8,145 nucleotides of DNA from Chitinophagaceae bacterium. Lineage in GTDB: Bacteria > Bacteroidota > Bacteroidia > Chitinophagales > Chitinophagaceae. The translations under genes were made by a program, and so were the position numbers. Shown here piece after piece: positions 6,838-8,145 of this stretch (position 1 is its first letter; each line of letters opens with the position of its first letter). Where the stretch lies: assembly GCA_947481355.1 (NCBI GenBank), contig CANKGM010000073.1, positions 1 to 8,145 on the forward strand. The letters are read 5' to 3'. The notes beneath the pieces are model-generated. The model worked only from the letters and a program-made list of their open reading frames with translations, had not been told where the DNA came from and ran no database searches.

Positions 6838-8125
6838 GTCGAATGTAATTTTTGGGCAGCTGACGTAGTAAGCGTTTTCTGAACCTATGAAAATCAACAG
6901 TGATGGTATGCCTTGGTGTATTGATTTGATGGAAGTCTGGGTGCTTTAACTCATCCTCAACATGTTTCTCTATATTCTTTGGTCTATGCCACTCTCCGGC
7001 CAACTCCCTTGCCATGATTTTACTTTGCAACTCTGATCCAGGCCATATACAACCTAACGGTTGAAACAATCCGATAAAGTATATATTATCGATGGTTGGA
7101 TGAATCATCTTTAACCATAAAGGCACTTCTCCTTCGGTATAATCAATTAAGTTTCGATCAAAAAAAGGATGACTAATTATATAGCCAGTACAGGCAACGA
7201 TAATATCATACGTTCCTTTCTTACCATCTTTAAAATAAACATCATTTCCATCTAGATAATCAATATCCACTTGAGGTTTTATTTTCCCATGCTTTATGGT
7301 AAAGAAAAGATCTTCATTAATTGTAGGGTGATGAGAGCCTAATGGTCCTTCAGGTTCTGGCAAACCGTATGCAGAATTCTTTCCGTTTCTAAAATATAAA
7401 CTCATTGCGGAAACCTTTTGCCAAATTTTTCTTGGCAACCAATGAATTTTTGTGCTGAATACATCTGCGGGTTTCCCCATAATAAATTTTGGAGCAATCC
7501 AATATCCACGCCTCCAACTGATATCAACAGAAGAAGCCACCCTACTACTCTCTACCGCAACATCACATGCTGAATTTCCTCCACCAATAACAAGTACCCT
7601 TTTGTCTTTGAAATGTGAAAACTTTTTTACTTCATGCGAATGGATAAACTCACCCGTGAAAGACCCCTTGTATTGAGGCATTCTAGGAAGCCAATGGTGT
7701 CCATTGCAAATGGCTAATGCGTCAAAAATTTCCTGCGATTCGGTATTGTTTTGCACCGTAGTAACTAACCATTTTTGATCAACTGTCTGTTCGCAATGTT
7801 TTACAAGCGTATTGAATTGAATAAAACTATAAAGATTGAAATGCCTTGCATATGCTTGAAAATATGTTGCTAGTTGACTATGTGATGGGTAATCAGGATA
7901 GTCTGCAGGCATTGGGAAGTCGGCATACTCACTTAACGTTTTAGAAGAGATGATATGTGTAGTTTCAAAGACTGAGCTATGCCCAATTGCTTCATTGAAA
8001 ACCCAGTTTCCACCTACTTCTTTACCCAAATCATATACTACCACATTATGACCTTCATCTAAAAGATTCTTTGCAGCAGTAATACCTGAGGGACCAGCAC
8101 CAATAACACAAACGTTTTTTTTCAT
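6818..8125 (-). CDS. Flavin-containing monooxygenase (FMO-like, NAD(P)H- and FAD-binding)
   Basis: A 435-residue class B-type flavoprotein monooxygenase. It has the FAD Rossmann motif VIGAGPSG (7-14), EVGGNW (36-41) as the second flavin contact, the NADPH Rossmann motif VIGGGNSA (179-186), and a late ACTGY segment (311-315). The FMO fingerprint FxGxxxH is present as FTGEFIH (156-162), but the following aromatic (Tyr/Phe in FMOs, Trp in Baeyer-Villiger enzymes) is Val166. Such enzymes oxygenate soft nucleophiles (N, S) or carbonyls using NADPH and O2; the substrate is not known. The start is ATG 8125: an in-frame TAG (8128-8126) lies directly upstream, so no longer form is possible. Its 3' end overlaps the hydrolase gene by 20 bases, arguing for one operon. 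The promoter would lie at or beyond the right edge. Confidence 0.92.
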   Translation of the reverse strand: MKKNVCVIGAGPSGITAAKNLLDEGHNVVVYDLGKEVGGNWVFNEAIGHSSVFETTHIISSKTLSEYADFPMPADYPDYPSHSQLATYFQAYARHFNLYSFIQFNTLVKHCEQTVDQKWLVTTVQNNTESQEIFDALAICNGHHWLPRMPQYKGSFTGEFIHSHEVKKFSHFKDKRVLVIGGGNSACDVAVESSRVASSVDISWRRGYWIAPKFIMGKPADVFSTKIHWLPRKIWQKVSAMSLYFRNGKNSAYGLPEPEGPLGSHHPTINEDLFFTIKHGKIKPQVDIDYLDGNDVYFKDGKKGTYDIIVACTGYIISHPFFDRNLIDYTEGEVPLWLKMIHPTIDNIYFIGLFQPLGCIWPGSELQSKIMARELAGEWHRPKNIEKHVEDELKHPDFHQINTPRHTITVDFHRFRKRLLRQLPKNYIRHEVRTH

Positions 8126-8139
8126 CTATTTTTTTTCAT
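8115..8139 (-). repeat. Direct repeat of ATG-A8 at the monooxygenase start
   Basis: On the minus strand ATGAAAAAAAA occurs twice (8139-8129 and 8125-8115), separated by TAG. The second copy is the monooxygenase start. The first opens a 5-codon frame (MKKNR) whose TGA (8124-8122) overlaps the real ATG. This could be a leader peptide, or just a duplicated start region. Confidence 0.6.
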
Positions 8140-8145
8140 TCATAA

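Noticed and set aside
7452..7676. 74-codon plus-strand frame inside the monooxygenase gene
   Set aside because: It is antisense to the NADPH-binding region, with no independent support.

Overview
The window is AT-rich bacterial DNA that I assign to a member of the Bacteroidota. Three points support this: LpxC and FabZ are fused in one protein inside an lpxD - lpxC/fabZ - lpxA run, a DUF4293-type membrane protein is present, and start codons follow A/T-rich leaders without clear Shine-Dalgarno sequences. A Cytophagales-like or related lineage is possible, but I cannot fix the class from the sequence alone.

Layout, left half (+ strand, 1-3560): the 3' part of lpxD enters from the left edge. 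It is followed by the lpxC/fabZ fusion, then lpxA, then an ABC-type ATPase whose ATG lies inside the last 20 bases of lpxA. The first three genes supply the early lipid A pathway: LpxA acylates UDP-GlcNAc, LpxC deacetylates it, and LpxD adds the second hydroxyacyl chain. The FabZ half serves fatty acid elongation, which competes for the same hydroxyacyl-ACP pool. The ATPase has no permease beside it and lacks the usual Q-loop and H-loop residues.

Middle (+ strand, 3624-6074): glyA (serine hydroxymethyltransferase), a four-helix DUF4293 membrane protein 9 bases later, and an acetoacetate decarboxylase-family protein 3 bases after that. These three look co-transcribed. The DUF4293 gene carries a perfect 16-bp inverted repeat with a 10-nt loop inside its coding sequence.

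Right (- strand, 8125-6049): a flavin-containing monooxygenase followed by an alpha/beta hydrolase overlapping it by 20 bases, so probably one translationally coupled operon. The hydrolase runs tail-to-tail into the acetoacetate decarboxylase-family gene with a 26-base overlap of coding ends. Monooxygenase, hydrolase and decarboxylase-like protein together suggest a possible small-molecule (ketone/ester) route, but this is inference and the key motifs are not fully canonical.

No rRNA, tRNA, CRISPR array, insertion sequence or phage gene was seen. No gene-free stretch exceeds about 95 bases. I found no convincing Bacteroidota promoter (TTTG / TAnnTTTG) or intrinsic terminator. Most of the window is housekeeping. 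The best candidates for a second look are the coding-region hairpin, the orphan ATPase and the convergent enzyme group.
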